Of a stretch of DNA of 6,773 bases, positions 1-6,480 are shown in pieces. Made by a program: the position numbers and the translations under genes. Origin of the DNA: a candidate division TA06 bacterium. GTDB lineage: Bacteria; Hydrothermota; DG-26; E44-bin18; JADFOU01. The notes beneath the pieces are model-generated. The model saw nothing but the letters and a program-made list of their open reading frames with translations. It searched no databases and had not been told where the DNA came from. The DNA is taken from NCBI GenBank assembly GCA_022562655.1, contig JADFOU010000105.1:1-6773 (forward strand), read 5' to 3'. How positions within the stretch are numbered: position 1 is the first letter of the stretch; every line of letters starts with the position of its first letter.

Positions 1-1
1 G

Positions 2-70
2 GGCACCGCCGACCAGACAGAAGCGGTGCAGGCCTTTTTGGAGAAACGGGAACCGGAGTTTAAAGATTGA
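2..70 (+). CDS. Enoyl-CoA hydratase/isomerase family protein, C-terminal end only
   Basis: Only the last 22 codons and the TGA stop (68-70) are inside the window; the start lies upstream. The frame beginning at base 2 reads GTADQTEAVQAFLEKREPEF followed by KD. This is the characteristic end of crotonase-fold proteins: a G-T-x-D-x-x-E-(A/G) turn, then a helix ending in AFLEKRxPxF. Family members hydrate or isomerise unsaturated acyl-CoA thioesters, in beta-oxidation or in phenylacetyl-/benzoyl-CoA epoxide pathways (PaaG, PaaF, BoxC). The catalytic glutamates and the oxyanion hole lie upstream, so the exact reaction cannot be told. The next gene is a PaaA/BoxB-like diiron oxygenase, which makes a role in aerobic CoA-bound aromatic degradation attractive, but that is inference. 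The gene is followed by a spacer of about 340 bases, so shared transcription is uncertain. Confidence 0.8.
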   Translation, partial: GTADQTEAVQAFLEKREPEFKD

Positions 71-88
71 AGAAATCCAAGAGTATCA

Positions 89-171
89 ACCACAAAGACA
101 CTAAGATTGAATTGTAATTATTACTTTGTTTGATTATAAATTTTACTGGTGTTCTTTGTGTCTTTTGTGGT
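89..171. repeat. Imperfect inverted repeat of the CCACAAAGACAC type
   Basis: The left arm at 89-105 reads ACCACAAAGACACTAAG. The right arm at 154-171, read on the minus strand, is ACCACAAAAGACACAAAG. They match except for one extra A and one T/A difference. The arms flank an AT-rich loop of about 48 bases. The structure has the geometry of a very small MITE-like element or a folded intergenic RNA. Similar CCACAAAGACACAAAG words are, from general familiarity, scattered between genes in many environmental bacterial genomes. No transposase or clear target duplication is visible. Confidence 0.6.
112..140 (+). promoter_or_regulatory. Candidate sigma-70-like promoter in the spacer
   Basis: A possible -35 box TTGTAA (112-117, four of six consensus bases) is followed after exactly 17 bases by TATAAA (135-140, five of six). 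It sits in the AT-rich loop of the inverted repeat, upstream of the diiron oxygenase gene. AT-rich DNA gives such matches by chance and the host's promoter consensus is unknown. It would imply a 5' leader of roughly 265 bases. Confidence 0.25.
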
Positions 172-223
172 GAAAATATTGTTGTCTTTACATTCTTTGC
201 GAGAAAATTAACCAGAGAAGCAG

Positions 224-244
224 TGGTCCGCCTCAGGCGGACCA
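224..244. repeat. 21-base GC-rich perfect palindrome
   Basis: TGGTCCGCCT (224-233) and AGGCGGACCA (235-244) are perfect reverse complements around a single central C. As RNA this could form a strong hairpin with the middle bases as loop. No T-run follows (the next bases are GTAGCAGACTT), so it does not look like an intrinsic terminator. It could be a dispersed palindromic element, a protein-binding site or a transcript-stabilising hairpin. Part of it (TCCGCCTC) recurs at 342-349. Confidence 0.7.
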
Positions 245-377
245 GTAGCAGACTTAAAAATCCAGTAATTATTGAGTGCCTCTGTACTTTTTGCGTCTCT
301 CCCGAGTGGCTGTTGTGTCAGGCAGGCCGGTCGGGCTTGGCTCCGCCTCGGTGGTGATAATTTAAATAAATCCATTG

Positions 378-395
378 AATCCGCTTAATCCGCTG
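378..395 (+). repeat. Short tandem AATCCGCTT/AATCCGCTG words
   Basis: AATCCGCTT at 378-386 is followed immediately by AATCCGCTG at 387-395, two 9-base units differing only in the last base, with a related TAAATCCATTG just upstream. The pair ends a few bases before the ribosome binding site. Such ATCCGCTTAATCCGC words recur between genes in many environmental genomes. Function is unknown. Confidence 0.5.
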
Positions 396-398
396 ATC

Positions 399-405
399 AA
401 GGAGG
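399..405 (+). promoter_or_regulatory. Strong Shine-Dalgarno site for the diiron oxygenase gene
   Basis: AAGGAGG lies seven bases before the ATG at 413. It is the best ribosome binding site in the window. It fixes the start and suggests the oxygenase is translated strongly and independently of upstream genes. Confidence 0.85.
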
Positions 406-412
406 ATGTTTA

Positions 413-2092
413 ATGAAATTCAAACAGGTCAAACTCGATCCGAATAAACCCAATTTCGCAGCGGAAGAACTGCCTGAACCCCAAATGCAGTCTGTGGAAG
501 ATATTCGTGAGATCTATCTCTCCTGGGCAGAACGCTCGGAGGTGATGGAGGTGATACGGGGAAGAGAATTCCGAGTCATTGCCGTGGATTTAGATAAGTT
601 AATCAAAGAGCCGATTCCCCATGGGATCTTTGCTGGAAAACCTAGGTTCATTTCTGAAGGGCTAGCAAAAAGATTGGGAGTGAAACCTGTTCCCTATCCG
701 GTTGAAATGTGGACATGGCTGAACACGACTCTTTTAGGTCGTCAAATGGAGATTGCCTATACACAGGGCTCCACTGAATTCGCTTCCAGCCAACAGCAAA
801 ACCTCCTGGAAAGTTTGGGGTACATGCCTGATAATTTTCGAAAATGGGCTCACGAGGTGATCGCAGAAGAAGGGGAGCACGGGATCCAGATGGCGTATTG
901 GCTGATGACGGAAGATGGATCGAAATTATCAAAACTATTATCAGAAGACCTCTTTGCCCGAGTGAGCAACAGTGAAGAACCCGATCTCCAGCAGCCCCTT
1001 CGGGAATTTAATCCTCCCGTTCTCACTCTTCCGGAATTTGCTCACTACTTCACAAAACAGGACCTGGATGGATGGTCTCAATTAACCCAGTCGAAGTTCA
1101 ATTGCAGCGCCCTCTATGCGGGACAGATGCGGTTCTTTCTCCGTCAGGAGGGAAGGCATCTCTCAAGCGGGGACAATATCATCAAGGCATACATACAGGC
1201 GGGAAGGATTCCCATGCGGCTCCACCTGAAGATGGAATGGAAGTGGGAGGCTATAGGATATCGACTTCATGGGAATCCCGTCAACTCCGGAGGAGCCCAG
1301 ATGTCCTATCAACTGGGGATCAAAGGTCCCCTCCGCTCCCTCGATCGAGGGGGTTCCTACACTATCCCCTTTCCCGGGGAACCCAACGGTTTCAAAACTT
1401 TTGATATCCATCCTGAAATGGATAAGAGAAACTTGAATGGGTTCAATCTCTCCGTCTTTCGAGATGTTGTGAAAAGTAAGAATGAAACGATTAGCGGGAT
1501 GCTCACTCCCAAACAGCAAAAGGAGGCGAAGGAATTCCTCAAGGAAGTGATCCGTTATGTACCGGATAAAGTTCGCAAGGAGATGCTCGGAGAGTCGAAA
1601 TCCACACAAGGAGAATTCGTCATTCCCACAACTGCAATCTCCTGGCGTCCACCCCATATGGCCTATGAGATTGAAGATGACCCTTGGCCCTTTATGCAAG
1701 GGTATACGACAGACCTCTTCGGGTATCCCATCCCTTCCGAAAAAGAGTATCGGGAGTACCGGGAACTTGTAGATTTCAATGAAGAGGATCAGGAGGAAAT
1801 TAGGGAATTGACGAAGACGAAAGGATGGATGGTGGAAACGCCTGTGGGCTCCAAGGGGGATGTTTATAAGGACGGACCGGTTCAGCCAGGAAAGAACGGA
1901 ACTCTTCTCTTTCATTTCAAGGCTGAAGAGAAGAGTCCGAAGTTCGATAAGATCTTCACATTCCCCCAGGCAGTGAGGGAATATCAAAAAGAGACAAAGC
2001 CCTCCGGGAAGAAGAAAGCCTTTGAATTGAAAGGAACGGATGGTTTTGATACATTGTTAGAGGCTCTCCACCCCGATCCCAAAACTCAGTGA
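413..2092 (+). CDS. PaaA/BoxB-like ferritin-fold diiron oxygenase (phenylacetate catabolic family), 559 aa
   Basis: This is probably the oxygenase component of an aerobic CoA-thioester ring epoxidase, inserting one oxygen atom into benzoyl-CoA, phenylacetyl-CoA or a related substrate with electrons from a separate reductase that is not in this window. It is expected to be cytoplasmic: there is no signal peptide or membrane segment. Two E-x-x-H motifs are visible, E153-x-x-H156 (in EEGEHG) and E246-x-x-H249 (in QEGRH). E122 or E113 precedes the first, and D217 in TKQDLDGW precedes the second by 29 residues. This is the four-helix diiron pattern. An Asp at that spacing resembles BoxB as I recall it (D211, E240, H243), whereas PaaA uses Glu there. 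At 559 residues it is longer than PaaA (about 310) and BoxB (about 475). Residues from about 330 on form an extra charged region I do not recognise. The start is fixed by AAGGAGG. PolX begins six bases after the stop. The substrate is uncertain; the diiron fold is well supported. Confidence 0.75.
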   Translation: MKFKQVKLDPNKPNFAAEELPEPQMQSVEDIREIYLSWAERSEVMEVIRGREFRVIAVDLDKLIKEPIPHGIFAGKPRFISEGLAKRLGVKPVPYPVEMWTWLNTTLLGRQMEIAYTQGSTEFASSQQQNLLESLGYMPDNFRKWAHEVIAEEGEHGIQMAYWLMTEDGSKLSKLLSEDLFARVSNSEEPDLQQPLREFNPPVLTLPEFAHYFTKQDLDGWSQLTQSKFNCSALYAGQMRFFLRQEGRHLSSGDNIIKAYIQAGRIPMRLHLKMEWKWEAIGYRLHGNPVNSGGAQMSYQLGIKGPLRSLDRGGSYTIPFPGEPNGFKTFDIHPEMDKRNLNGFNLSVFRDVVKSKNETISGMLTPKQQKEAKEFLKEVIRYVPDKVRKEMLGESKSTQGEFVIPTTAISWRPPHMAYEIEDDPWPFMQGYTTDLFGYPIPSEKEYREYRELVDFNEEDQEEIRELTKTKGWMVETPVGSKGDVYKDGPVQPGKNGTLLFHFKAEEKSPKFDKIFTFPQAVREYQKETKPSGKKKAFELKGTDGFDTLLEALHPDPKTQ

Positions 2093-2098
2093 GTAGGT

Positions 2099-3826
2099 AT
2101 GGACAAAAAAGAGGTGAGTGCGGTTTTGGTGGAGATTGGGATTCTCCTCGAATTGAAGGGGGAGAACCCTTTCAAAAGCCGTGCCTACCGCAATGCCTCC
2201 CGCATCATTGGGGGTCTCGCCACTGACCTTAATTCCCTTGTAGAAAACAAAGAACTCTCCAATGTGAAGGGGATCGGAGAAGGGCTTGCGGAGAAAATAT
2301 CGCAACTGGTCAATACCGGACACCTGAAATATTACGAAGATCTGAAAAAATCTCTTCCTGAAGGACTTCTCAAGATGATCACTATACCGGGTTTTGGTCC
2401 AAAAAAGGCGAAGGGGGTCTATGAAGGACTCAAGATTTCAACGATAGAAGCCCTGGAAAAAGCCTGTAAGAAAGACCGGTTGGTGGATTTAGATGGGTTC
2501 GGAAAAAAGACCCAGGAGAAGATCTTGGAAGGGATTGCCTTTATCAAAAAGCACTCGGAGCGGAAACAGTTCGACTTTGCCTTAGCCGAAGCCGAAAAAA
2601 TCTACCAGGATATCAAGAAAAATAAAAAGATCATCCGGTCCGCCCTCGCCGGGAGCCTCCGAAGGAAGAAGGAGTCCATTAAGGACATTGACATAGTCGC
2701 CAGTTCAAAGACCAAAGACCGAATAGCGATTATGGACTCCTTTACAAAACATTCGGAAGTGGCATCCGTCGTCTCAAAGGGAGAGACCCGATCGAGTGTG
2801 GTTCTCAAGTCCGGGATGAATGCTGACCTCCGGATTGTTTCAGATACCGAATACCCCTTTGCCCTCAACTACTTCACCGGGAGTATGGAACACAACACGG
2901 AAATGAGAGGGCTTGCGAAGAAAAGGGACTGGAAACTGAATGAGTATGGACTTTTTGACGGGTCGAAGAGGATTCCCTGTAAAGATGAAGAGGCGATCTA
3001 TAAGGCTTTAGGTCTCCATTGTATCCCTCCGGAACTGCGGGAGAGTATGGGTGAGATTGAAGTTTCCCAGAAGGGTGAGATTCCTCGACTGATTGAGTTG
3101 CCCGACTTGAGAGGGATTCTCCACGCCCATACCATTTACAGTGATGGTATTGCCACCCTTGAAGAGATGGCGGAAGGTTGTCGAAAGTTGGGATACCAGT
3201 ATTTAGGTATTGCAGATCACAGCAAAACCGCTTCCTATGCAGGGGGTTTGACCTCGGAGAAATTGAAAAAGCAGCAAAAAGAGATAGATGAATTGAATAA
3301 GAAATGGGAAGATTTCAGAATTTTGAAGGGGATCGAACTGGAAATCCTTGCAGATGGGCGTGTGGACTATGACGATAAGACTCTCGCCACTTTTGATTTT
3401 GTGATTGCCTCGGTTCACAGTAATTTCAACCTCGTGGAGAAAGAGATGACGAAGCGTATCATCAAGGCGATCAGCAATCCCTACGTCAATATCCTTGCCC
3501 ATCCCACTGGCAGACTCCTCCTCATGAGGGATGGGTATGCGGTCAACCTGACCGAGGTGATTGATGCAGCGAAGGAACTGGGTGTGGTCATAGAACTGAA
3601 TGCCCATCCCAAACGGTTTGATTTAGACTGGACATTCTGCAAAGTTGCCAAAGAGAAGGGAGTGAAAATATCCATCAATCCCGATGCCCATAATGTAGAC
3701 GGTTTACAAATGGTTGAATATGGTATTGGCATTGCGAGAAAGGGATGGATTGAAAAAGACGATGTCCTGAATACCCTCTCCCTCAAAGAGATTACCAAGT
3801 TTTTTGAAAAACAACGAAAATCGTAG
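2099..3826 (+). CDS. polX: DNA polymerase/3'-5' exonuclease PolX (family X polymerase with PHP domain), 575 aa
   Basis: A bacterial/archaeal-type PolX, a repair polymerase that fills short gaps in base-excision repair and carries PHP-domain 3'-5' exonuclease/AP-site processing activity. Residues 1-150 hold the DNA-binding 8-kDa-like region with helix-hairpin-helix motifs at 56-67 (VKGIGEGLAEKI), 96-107 (IPGFGPKKAKGV) and 132-143. The polymerase core has GSLRR at 185-189, catalytic D196 and D198 in KDIDIV, and the third aspartate D243 in NADLRIV. YFTGS at 258-262 then lines the nucleotide pocket. The PHP domain (about 336-575) retains the usual nine metal-ligand positions: H342, H344, D349, H374, E413, H440, H468, D529 and H531. 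Length is normal for the family and nothing is missing, so both activities are probably intact. The ATG follows the preceding stop by six bases, with only a weak GTAGG nearby, suggesting translational coupling. No functional link with the oxygenase is known to me. Confidence 0.95.
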   Translation: MDKKEVSAVLVEIGILLELKGENPFKSRAYRNASRIIGGLATDLNSLVENKELSNVKGIGEGLAEKISQLVNTGHLKYYEDLKKSLPEGLLKMITIPGFGPKKAKGVYEGLKISTIEALEKACKKDRLVDLDGFGKKTQEKILEGIAFIKKHSERKQFDFALAEAEKIYQDIKKNKKIIRSALAGSLRRKKESIKDIDIVASSKTKDRIAIMDSFTKHSEVASVVSKGETRSSVVLKSGMNADLRIVSDTEYPFALNYFTGSMEHNTEMRGLAKKRDWKLNEYGLFDGSKRIPCKDEEAIYKALGLHCIPPELRESMGEIEVSQKGEIPRLIELPDLRGILHAHTIYSDGIATLEEMAEGCRKLGYQYLGIADHSKTASYAGGLTSEKLKKQQKEIDELNKKWEDFRILKGIELEILADGRVDYDDKTLATFDFVIASVHSNFNLVEKEMTKRIIKAISNPYVNILAHPTGRLLLMRDGYAVNLTEVIDAAKELGVVIELNAHPKRFDLDWTFCKVAKEKGVKISINPDAHNVDGLQMVEYGIGIARKGWIEKDDVLNTLSLKEITKFFEKQRKS

Positions 3827-3845
3827 GTCAATCGTCTCGATTGAC
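3827..3845. promoter_or_regulatory. Perfect 8-bp hairpin between polX and the HD gene
   Basis: GTCAATCG (3827-3834) and CGATTGAC (3838-3845) are perfect complements around a TCT loop. The structure begins on the base after the polX stop and ends ten bases before the HD-gene ATG at 3856. It is followed by an A-rich stretch instead of T residues, so it is not a standard terminator in either direction. It may modulate translation, mark an RNA-processing site between cistrons, or bind a protein. Confidence 0.55.
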
Positions 3846-3855
3846 AAATAAAAAA

Positions 3856-4407
3856 ATGAACAGAGAAGAAGCCTTTGCCCTCCTTAAGGAATACACAAAG
3901 AACGAGAACCTGATCAAACACATGCTGGCGGTAGAATCCGCAATGCGGGTGTATGCCAGAAAATACAATGAAGATGAGGAGAAATGGGGCATTGTTGGCT
4001 TAATTCACGACTTCGATTATGAAATGCACCCCACGGCGGAGGAGCATCCCCTCAAAGGTTCGGAGATTCTGAAAGAGAGAGGCTATCCCGAAGATGTCAT
4101 CTATGCAATCAAAGCCCATGCCGATTATTTGGAGTTGGAGCGGAAGAGTCCGATGGACAAGGCTCTTTATGCTGTCGATGATTTAGCCGGATTTATCGTT
4201 GCCGTTACCCTGGTAAGACCCACTAAGAAACTTTCAGAAGTGGAAGTCAAGTCGGTGAAGAAGAAATTAAAGGACAAGTCCTTTGCCGCAAAGGTGAATC
4301 GTGAGGATATACAGAGAGGTGTGGAAGAGTTAGGGGTCCCTCTGGATGAACATATAGAAACCGTTTTGAAGGCAATGCAGGGGATTGCGGAGGAATTGGG
4401 ATTATAA
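3856..4407 (+). CDS. HD-domain (HDIG-type) metal-dependent phosphohydrolase, 183 aa
   Basis: A small cytoplasmic HD-superfamily protein; these bind divalent metal and hydrolyse phosphate esters, often nucleotides. From the ATG at 3856 the ligands read H22 (in LIKHMLAVE), the H51-D52 doublet (in GLIHDFDYE) and D108 or D109 (in YAVDDLAGF). Two further conserved-looking histidines are H64 and H88 (in AIKAHADY). The segment WGIVGLIHDFDYE is typical of the short stand-alone HDIG proteins of about 180-190 residues seen in many bacteria and archaea. A TTG at 3841 would add MTNKK. I prefer 3856 because family members usually begin M-x-R-E-E-A, and the TTG lies inside the hairpin. No good ribosome binding site precedes either start. 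It lies 29 bases after polX and is probably co-transcribed. The exact substrate cannot be named from sequence. Confidence 0.85.
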   Translation: MNREEAFALLKEYTKNENLIKHMLAVESAMRVYARKYNEDEEKWGIVGLIHDFDYEMHPTAEEHPLKGSEILKERGYPEDVIYAIKAHADYLELERKSPMDKALYAVDDLAGFIVAVTLVRPTKKLSEVEVKSVKKKLKDKSFAAKVNREDIQRGVEELGVPLDEHIETVLKAMQGIAEELGL

Positions 4408-4425
4408 AGTCAGTAGATGGTAGGT

Positions 4426-4534
4426 TGTAGGTAGTAGATTGGGAGTAAAAATGAAATTAAGGATAAATAAAAGACAAAGAATCTTAATTTTGAGGATCTT
4501 TTTCCTACCTACTCTATTCTACCTACTACCTACA
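4426..4534. repeat. 12-bp inverted repeat of TAGGTAGTAG words spanning the LVIVD gene start
   Basis: TGTAGGTAGTAG (4426-4437) is the exact reverse complement of CTACTACCTACA (4523-4534). Around each arm are further degenerate copies: GTAGATGGTAGGT on the left, and CCTACCTACTCTATTCTACC on the right. The right arm lies inside the coding sequence for the signal peptide, where it encodes LPTLFYLLPTE. The 85-base interval between the arms contains the ribosome binding site and the ATG, so pairing could place the start in a loop. It may equally be two opposed copies of a simple repeat word. Confidence 0.65.
4441..4445 (+). promoter_or_regulatory. Ribosome binding site deciding the LVIVD gene start
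   Basis: GGGAG lies five bases before the ATG at 4451 and favours that start over the in-frame TTG at 4439. A start at the ATG also gives a clean signal peptide: a short basic stretch, then a hydrophobic core. Confidence 0.6.
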
Positions 4535-6424
4535 GAAGTTTCAGCCCAGGACTCCCTCAATGTGCGGAGTGTTGGGAGATGGCCCTATGGTCCCTCGTAT
4601 GCAGTAGCTGTAGATTCGGCAAGGAATCTTACTGTTCTCGGTTCAGGGGGAGGACTTTATATCCTTGATACATCAGATCCAACTTCTCCTGTGAAATTGT
4701 CTGAATTCGCTACGCCTGGCCTAGTCCGGGATATCGCTCTTTTAGGAGAGTATGTCTACGTGGCGGACGGGGGTTGGGGTCTCCGAATTATTGATATCTC
4801 TGATTCCTCCTCGCCTTCAGAAATAGGTGCAAATAACACACCGGGGCATGCTTTGGGGGCTACTGTCTCAGGAAACTATGCCTATGTTGCGGATGGACGA
4901 ATGGGCCTCCGAATCATTGATATTTCAAACCCATCCTCCCCTACTGAAGTCGGAGCCCAGAATATACCAGGCAAGACTGTAGGAGTTGCAGTATCAGGAA
5001 ACTATGCTTATGTAGTAAATGGGATGAGTCTCCGAATCATTGATATCTCCAACCCCTCCTCTCCCACGGAAGTTGGATTCTATGATACACCTGGTTCAGC
5101 TCAAGACCTCACCCTTTCAGGAAACTACGTCTTAGTAGCAGATGGAGATTCTGGTCTCAGAATTATCGATGTTTCAAACCCCTCCTCTCCCATGGAAGTT
5201 GGATCCTTGGACACCCCTGGATCTGCTCGAGGGATAGCCCTTGTGGGTAACATCTCATATATAGCAGAAGGTCCAGGGTGTCCATTTTGTCCGAGTAGCC
5301 TTCGGATCATCGATATCTCCAACCCTTCTTCTCCGACTGAAGTTGGTTTCTATGATATACCCTGGCCAAGTTTTCTTAATAGAGTTGATGTAGTGGGTGG
5401 TTTTTCCTTTGTGACGGATGGGGTGAGGGGGCTTCGGATTATAAACATCTTTGACCCTTCTTCCCCATTTGAAGTCGGAGATTATGAAACACCAAGCTAT
5501 GCCTGGGGAATTTATCTTGCAGGCAATTTTGCCTATTTGGCGGACGGAAGTACTGGTCTCCGGATCATTGACATCACCAACCCTTCCTCCCCTACTGAAA
5601 CTGGGGACTATAATACACCGGGAACCGCTTGGAAGGTTTCTATCTCGGGAATCCATGCCTATGTGGCGGATGGGGATTCCGGTCTCCGGATCATTGACGT
5701 TTCCAACCCCTCCTCTCCCTTTGAAGTCGGATACTATGACACACCGGGTTATGCTCTTGGGATTGTCGTATCAGGAAGTCTTGCCTATGTAGCAGATGGA
5801 GAAACGGGACTTCGAATCATTGACATCTCCAATCCCTCCTCTTCTTTTGAGGTCGGCAACTATGATACGCCAGGTTACGCTCGAGACGTTTCTGTTGTAG
5901 CAGTCTATGCCTATGTTGCAGATGGGGATTCCGGTCTCCGGATCATCGACATCACCAACCCCTCCTCCCCTACTGAAGTCGGATTTTATGACTCCCCATC
6001 TGATGTACTGAGTGTCACCATTTCTGGTAATTATGCTTATGTAGCAAGCGGAAACGGTCTACGAATAGTTGATGTCTCTAACCCCCCTGCTCCTTTCGAA
6101 GTCGGATTCTATGACATACCCGGTGTTGCTTTTGAGGTTGCAATTTCCGGACTCTACGCCTTTTTGACAGGTTGGACTAATGGTCTTCGGATCATTGACA
6201 TTTCCAATCCCGTGTCCCCTTCAGAAGTAGGGTTCTACATCACTCCTGGTCCTGCTCGAGGAGTTACGACTTCTAGCAACCATGTCTATGTGGCTAATGG
6301 GGCAGCTGGGCTAATCATCCTTGAATTTTTAGGAGTAGGTGTGGAGGAAGAGAAAGTGAAATTGAAAATTCAAAATGTTAAATTACTTCAAAATCAACCC
6401 AACCCATTCAGATCCAGAACCACG
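4451..6424 (+). CDS. Secreted LVIVD-repeat protein with truncated PNPF C-terminal sorting domain
   Basis: Residues 1-33 are a signal peptide: basic MKLRINKRQR, a hydrophobic core ILILRIFFLPTLFYLLP, and probable cleavage after VSA. Residues 68-619 hold about thirteen tandem repeats of roughly 42 residues with consensus GLRIIDISNPSSPTEVG-x-YDTPG-x-A-x-x-(I/V)-x-(I/V)-SGNYAYVADG, matching LVIVD repeats, which are thought to form a beta-propeller-like exported protein. Repeat 5 carries a short insertion with a C277-P-F-C280 pair. A charged linker then leads into LLQNQPNPFRSRTT (645-658), the typical start of a C-terminal type-IX-like secretion/sorting domain. That domain normally continues for some 60-80 residues with a KIYDLTGR-like strand. 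Here the sequence instead becomes GC-rich DNA unlike anything upstream. The frame stays open to a TGA at 6695-6697, but I take coding from about 6425 on to be spurious. The likely role is cell-surface or extracellular binding; the ligand is unknown. Confidence 0.85.
4652..6307 (+). repeat. About thirteen tandem ~126-base repeats encoding LVIVD units
   Basis: The word CTCCGAATCATTGA or a close variant recurs about every 126 bases, followed by TCCAACCC(C/T)TCCTC and GAAGT(C/T)GG. Some units remain close at DNA level: those starting near 5668 and 5920 share GATGGGGATTCCGGTCTCCG exactly, two periods apart. This suggests recent duplication or gene conversion. Outer units (near 4652 and 6180) are more diverged. 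The array could cause length variation between strains and assembly errors. Confidence 0.85.
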
Positions 6425-6480
6425 GTTCCCGGTTCACCGGCTAAGGTCCATGGTCTTTCCGGCTTTGGAACGGCGCCAGA
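6425..6480. other. Probable chimeric junction zone
   Basis: Upstream bases encode the PNPF tail in moderate-GC sequence. From 6481 the minus strand encodes GlyA in visibly GC-rich sequence. The 56 bases between fit neither: the plus frame reads VPGSPAKVHGLSGFG, unlike the expected sorting-domain strands, and the minus frame reads SGAVPKPERPWTLAGEPG, unlike the K-x-(F/Y)-N that should follow SG in GlyA. The exact breakpoint cannot be set by eye. An assembly or amplification artefact is more likely than a natural insertion. Confidence 0.7.

Larger units (their letters stand above)
71..412. other. Repeat-rich intergenic spacer, no gene
   Basis: This ~340-base gap holds no convincing gene. A 75-codon open frame (130-357) has no ribosome binding site, low-complexity hydrophobic and arginine content and no recognisable family. 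The gap contains an imperfect inverted repeat (89-171), a GC-rich 21-base palindrome (224-244), a GC-rich stretch (about 295-355) that re-uses the word TCCGCCTC (227-234 and 342-349), and two AATCCGCTT-type repeats (378-395). It looks like an accumulation of small dispersed elements rather than a single regulator. Confidence 0.6.

Noticed and set aside
130..357. 75-codon open frame in the left spacer
   Set aside because: It has no ribosome binding site, runs through the inverted repeat and the palindrome, and its protein has no family-like character.
1163..1987. Long 274-codon minus-strand open frame
   Set aside because: It lies entirely inside the diiron oxygenase gene, whose plus-strand protein has clear motifs and a strong ribosome binding site. 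The minus product looks like a mirror of codon bias.
3827..3845. Intrinsic terminator after polX
   Set aside because: The stem is only 8 bp of moderate GC and is followed by A-rich sequence, not a T-run. The next gene starts ten bases later on the same strand.
3841..3855. TTG start for the HD protein
   Set aside because: It sits inside the hairpin and adds residues not typical of the family. The ATG at 3856 gives the usual M-x-R-E-E-A beginning, though the choice is not certain.
4439..4450. TTG start for the LVIVD gene
   Set aside because: The GGGAG site is correctly placed for the ATG at 4451, and the TTG lies upstream of it.
4652..6307. CRISPR-like array
   Set aside because: The periodic repeats are in-frame coding units of about 126 bases without unique spacers. 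They encode LVIVD protein repeats.
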